A DNA stretch of 43,807 nt from an uncultured Flavobacteriales bacterium (lineage in GTDB: Bacteria; Bacteroidota; Bacteroidia; UBA10329): assembly GCA_937900875.1 (NCBI GenBank), contig CALCGD010000149.1, positions 1-43,807 of the forward strand. Direction: 5' to 3'. Position numbers and translations under genes: made by a program. Each line of letters starts with the position of its first letter. Position 1 is the first letter of the stretch. The notes under the pieces are model-generated. The model was not told the DNA's origin, made no database searches, and saw only the letters and a list, made by a program, of their open reading frames with translations. This document shows, one piece after another, positions 41,542 to 43,807 of the stretch.

Positions 41542-42913
41542 AGAAGGATTTAGCATATCGTTGGTTAATCCGCATGCTCCCGGATTAGACTTCATTCAGA
41601 AAATTGGGGTGGCAATTGCTGCTTTGGCGTTTCTCTCCATAGGAATTGGAGCATTAGGACCAGCCAACCAAGACCCAAGTTTATATTTCTGGACAGGTAT
41701 TGCTGGTTCGTTTGTTGGGTTGAGCATTTATATGCTACGTACATTCTTAACTCGACCTGCTGGCATTCAGAACAATCACGTTTGGAAATCGGGGCTTACC
41801 AATCGTGGAGTTTTAGGCTGGGCATTCGGAATTGTCCTCACTGGTTTTTATATCCTGCTTTATTGGGGAGGAAACGATTTTTGGGGAGAAGCAGCAATAG
41901 TTTCTATGATGAACCCGCTGAGCGAAGGCGTTTTCGGTCACAGGGCCGATCAGTGGTTTTTGTACTCTTTCATCTACACGGTTTCAATCCTAATAATGGG
42001 AGTAAGGGCAATCATTAAATACCGCCATTCCAACTATCAAATTGTAAGAACAAGCTCAATCATGTTTTTTCAGTTGGGGTTTGCGTTTCTTATTCCTCAG
42101 TTCTTAAAAAGCATGAGTCAGCCTGAGTATTACTTTAGCTACTTCTGGCCGTTAGACTATGATTTGCTTTTCCCGTCAAGCGTAGACAACCTTCTTAATA
42201 GCGGAACACTTGGCTTGTGGATGCTCATCATATCGGCCTTACTTACGTTCATTGTCACACCAATTCTCACCTATTTCTTTGGAAAACGATGGTATTGTAG
42301 TTGGGTATGTGGTTGCGGAGGATTAGCCAACACTGCTGGTGATCCATTTCGTCAGTTGTCTGATAAGAGCTTAAATGCTTGGAAGATTGAACGATGGATG
42401 ATTTATTCAATCCTACTATTTATCACAGGATTAACCATTCTCCTTTGGGTTAATTCGTACTTGGTAGGAGGAATATTCGGAGATATTTCGCATTCGCTTA
42501 CCAAAGGCTATGCTTTCTTTATTGGACAGGCGTTTGCAGGCGTAATAGGGGTAGGCTTCTATCCTTTACTAGGTACTAGGGTATGGTGCCGCTTTGGATG
42601 CCCGATGGCGGCTTATTTAGGCTTGCTCCAGAAGTACTTCTCTCGCTTTAGAATTACCACAAATGGTGGACAGTGCATTAGCTGTGGGAATTGCAGCACT
42701 TACTGCGAAATGGGCATAGATGTACAAGCTTACGCACAGCGTGGCGAAAATATTGTTCGGGCTTCGTGTGTTGGTTGCGGGATTTGTTCAACGGTTTGTC
42801 CACGTGGCGTGCTCAATCTCGAAAACGGTTCTACTCATACAGATCGAGAGAATAACAACCCAATTACATTCGGAAATGATGGCGTGGGTTTGAGTGAAAC
42901 TCTCAACCAATAA
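41534..42913 (+). CDS. Membrane polyferredoxin, NapH/NosR-like 4Fe-4S protein
   Basis: This 459-residue protein has several transmembrane segments and a cytoplasmic ferredoxin tail. Helices include IGVAIAALAFLSIGIGALG, LTFIVTPILTYFFG and MIYSILLFITGLTILLWV. Cys motifs are WYCSWVCGCGG (about 255-265) and RVWCRFGCPMAAYLG, as in NapH/NosR/CcoG-type proteins. Two 4Fe-4S clusters are predicted at CISCGNCSTYCEMGID and CVGCGICSTVCPRGVLN (about 379-435). It would pass electrons between the cytoplasmic flavoprotein encoded just upstream and a membrane or periplasmic acceptor. The acceptor is not encoded nearby, so direction and role are unknown. Confidence 0.9.
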   Translation: MSKEGFSISLVNPHAPGLDFIQKIGVAIAALAFLSIGIGALGPANQDPSLYFWTGIAGSFVGLSIYMLRTFLTRPAGIQNNHVWKSGLTNRGVLGWAFGIVLTGFYILLYWGGNDFWGEAAIVSMMNPLSEGVFGHRADQWFLYSFIYTVSILIMGVRAIIKYRHSNYQIVRTSSIMFFQLGFAFLIPQFLKSMSQPEYYFSYFWPLDYDLLFPSSVDNLLNSGTLGLWMLIISALLTFIVTPILTYFFGKRWYCSWVCGCGGLANTAGDPFRQLSDKSLNAWKIERWMIYSILLFITGLTILLWVNSYLVGGIFGDISHSLTKGYAFFIGQAFAGVIGVGFYPLLGTRVWCRFGCPMAAYLGLLQKYFSRFRITTNGGQCISCGNCSTYCEMGIDVQAYAQRGENIVRASCVGCGICSTVCPRGVLNLENGSTHTDRENNNPITFGNDGVGLSETLNQ

Positions 42914-42980
42914 TGCCACATCGTTCAGATCTGTTCTTGTTTATTCTGTTATCTTAACGGCTTAACCAAAACCATCAAGT

Positions 42981-43529
42981 ATGAAAGTAGTTTATAGTGC
43001 ATTTTTTGTATCCGCGTTATTCATTGGATGCCAGCCTCCAGCTGATAATTCAGTGAATGAGGCTTTTGAAAGAAATTCGAAAGTTGTATTAGCCGAGCTT
43101 GAAGGTTGGGCCAATGAAAGCATGGATTATAATGCGCTTTATGCAGAGAATGCCATGGTTCGTCCTACCTCATTTGGTTCGTCAGACACTTTAACGTTGG
43201 ATGAAATCAAAGCCAATAACCAAGAGATGTGGGAGATGTTCGATTTCGAACTTGTTTATGACGTGGTATTACTGCCTGGTGTTAACGTAGATACCAAGAA
43301 GGCCGATGGCTCAGTGCGTTATTACAACACATGGAAGTTAACCGTGCCAGCAACGGACTCTACAGAAGCGCGTTCTGGAGAAATTAAGTTCTATGAATCT
43401 TATGACTTCAATTCTGAAGGTAAAATCATTTACCAACAAGGATACGGTGACTTCGGAGGATTGATGAAGCATCTATTTAGCGCTGATTCAGATTCGGATG
43501 AAGAAGAATCTGAAGAAGAGGAAGGATAA
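42981..43529 (+). CDS. NTF2/SnoaL-like lipoprotein with acidic tail
   Basis: This 182-residue protein has a lipoprotein signal (MKVVYSAFFVSALFIGC, Cys17). The folded part has the NTF2-like order of an N-terminal helix (VVLAELEGWANESMDYNALYAENAMVRP), then strands including YYNTWKLTVPAT and GEIKFYESYDFNSEGKIIYQQGYGDFGG. The tail (about 168-182) is almost entirely Asp, Ser and Glu (DSDSDEEESEEEEG). NTF2-like folds bind small ligands or act as ketosteroid isomerase-like enzymes; no function can be assigned. It has a terminator directly after it. Confidence 0.8.
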   Translation: MKVVYSAFFVSALFIGCQPPADNSVNEAFERNSKVVLAELEGWANESMDYNALYAENAMVRPTSFGSSDTLTLDEIKANNQEMWEMFDFELVYDVVLLPGVNVDTKKADGSVRYYNTWKLTVPATDSTEARSGEIKFYESYDFNSEGKIIYQQGYGDFGGLMKHLFSADSDSDEEESEEEEG

Positions 43530-43550
43530 TACTTACTAGAGAAGTAGTTA

Positions 43551-43581
43551 AGCCCTCTGCCATTGGTGGAGGGCTTTTTTT
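43551..43581 (+). terminator. Rho-independent terminator after the NTF2-like lipoprotein
   Basis: The stem runs from AGCCCTC (43551-43557) to GAGGGCT (43569-43575). Inner G-T and C-G pairs extend it to a 3-base loop, and seven T follow. Confidence 0.93.
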
Positions 43582-43610
43582 ATGCCGAAAGCTCTGAGTA
43601 ATAAGGTATG

Positions 43611-43736
43611 TTACCAGCGGTTAGAACACGTTTGACAATACCTATCAAGCTTTTGAAAGGGCCTGAACAAACCTTCTATGATGGATTGCTTGTAGAGGTA
43701 GACTTCATCAGAGTCGCACTTTGGACATTCATCCAA
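43611..43736 (-). CDS. Tiny zinc-ribbon protein or gene remnant
   Basis: A 41-residue ORF on the minus strand starts at TTG (a stop lies 11 codons further upstream). It shows two Cys pairs, CPKC near the start and CQTC near the end, separated by an EGLFRPFQKLDRY stretch. This matches small zinc-ribbon proteins that have CPxC and a distal CxxC. The frame before it is closed, and the true start may be non-canonical. A frameshifted or truncated 5' part could lie beyond the window edge. No promoter is evident. Confidence 0.4.
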   Translation of the reverse strand: MDECPKCDSDEVYLYKQSIIEGLFRPFQKLDRYCQTCSNRW

Positions 43737-43807
43737 TGTCTTTTCATATTTCTGACCAATACCGTCCTAAACGATGAAAAAAGAGAAGTAGTGTTCGAGT
43801 ATCCCAA

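Overview
The window looks like a chromosomal segment from a member of the Bacteroidota, most likely a Flavobacteriales-type marine or freshwater bacterium. The evidence is two adhesins ending in the gliding-motility-associated (T9SS type B) C-terminal domain with SprB-like repeats, a PorX-type regulator, an LpxC-FabZ fusion inside an lpxD-lpxC/fabZ-lpxA operon, several lipoproteins and small outer-membrane barrels, and matches to the Bacteroidota -7 promoter element TAnnTTTG. The taxonomic call rests on gene content only.

Layout. 1-1180 is a repeat-rich accessory patch. It holds a previously unlabelled, degenerate but strictly phased 21-bp tandem array (about 9-323), then GAGACGC-type palindromes flanking, and also inside, a REP-associated tyrosine transposase gene (455-1093). 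1176-1763 is a small outer-membrane barrel on the minus strand. 1991-7711 holds two large T9SS adhesins in tandem whose last 759 bp are homologous and include 506 bp with no differences. 7725-12151 is a signalling module: an ECF sigma factor and an anti-sigma factor with a periplasmic TonB-C-like domain, divergent from a VIT/vWA protein that carries the same kind of C-terminal domain. 12277-19672 holds a lipoprotein, a barrel, an SGNH hydrolase, and a three-gene row of DUF885 peptidase-like lipoprotein, GNAT-like protein and LysE exporter. 19683-25478 holds a large FG-GAP/ASPIC lipoprotein, a TIGR02757 protein and a peptide-type ABC substrate-binding lipoprotein.

25475-32213 is a minus-strand run read in the order porX, SET-domain protein, tsaE, ald, rhomboid, rhomboid and membrane-anchored EEP-family protein, with several 4-bp overlaps. 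32277-37475 holds an HD phosphohydrolase and the lipid A operon with an orphan ABC ATPase at its end. 37493-43807 holds msrB, a DMT permease, a barrel, an RraA-like protein, an overlapping FAD oxidoreductase/polyferredoxin pair, an NTF2-like lipoprotein with a terminator, and a tiny zinc-ribbon ORF at the edge.

Functional themes are cell-envelope building (lipid A, T9SS adhesins, lipoproteins), envelope signalling (PorX, ECF/anti-sigma, rhomboids) and redox at the membrane. No tRNA, rRNA or CRISPR was seen. The only stretch over 300 bases without a gene is 1-454, and the 21-bp array and two palindromes largely fill it. The most unusual material is in the first 1.2 kb.
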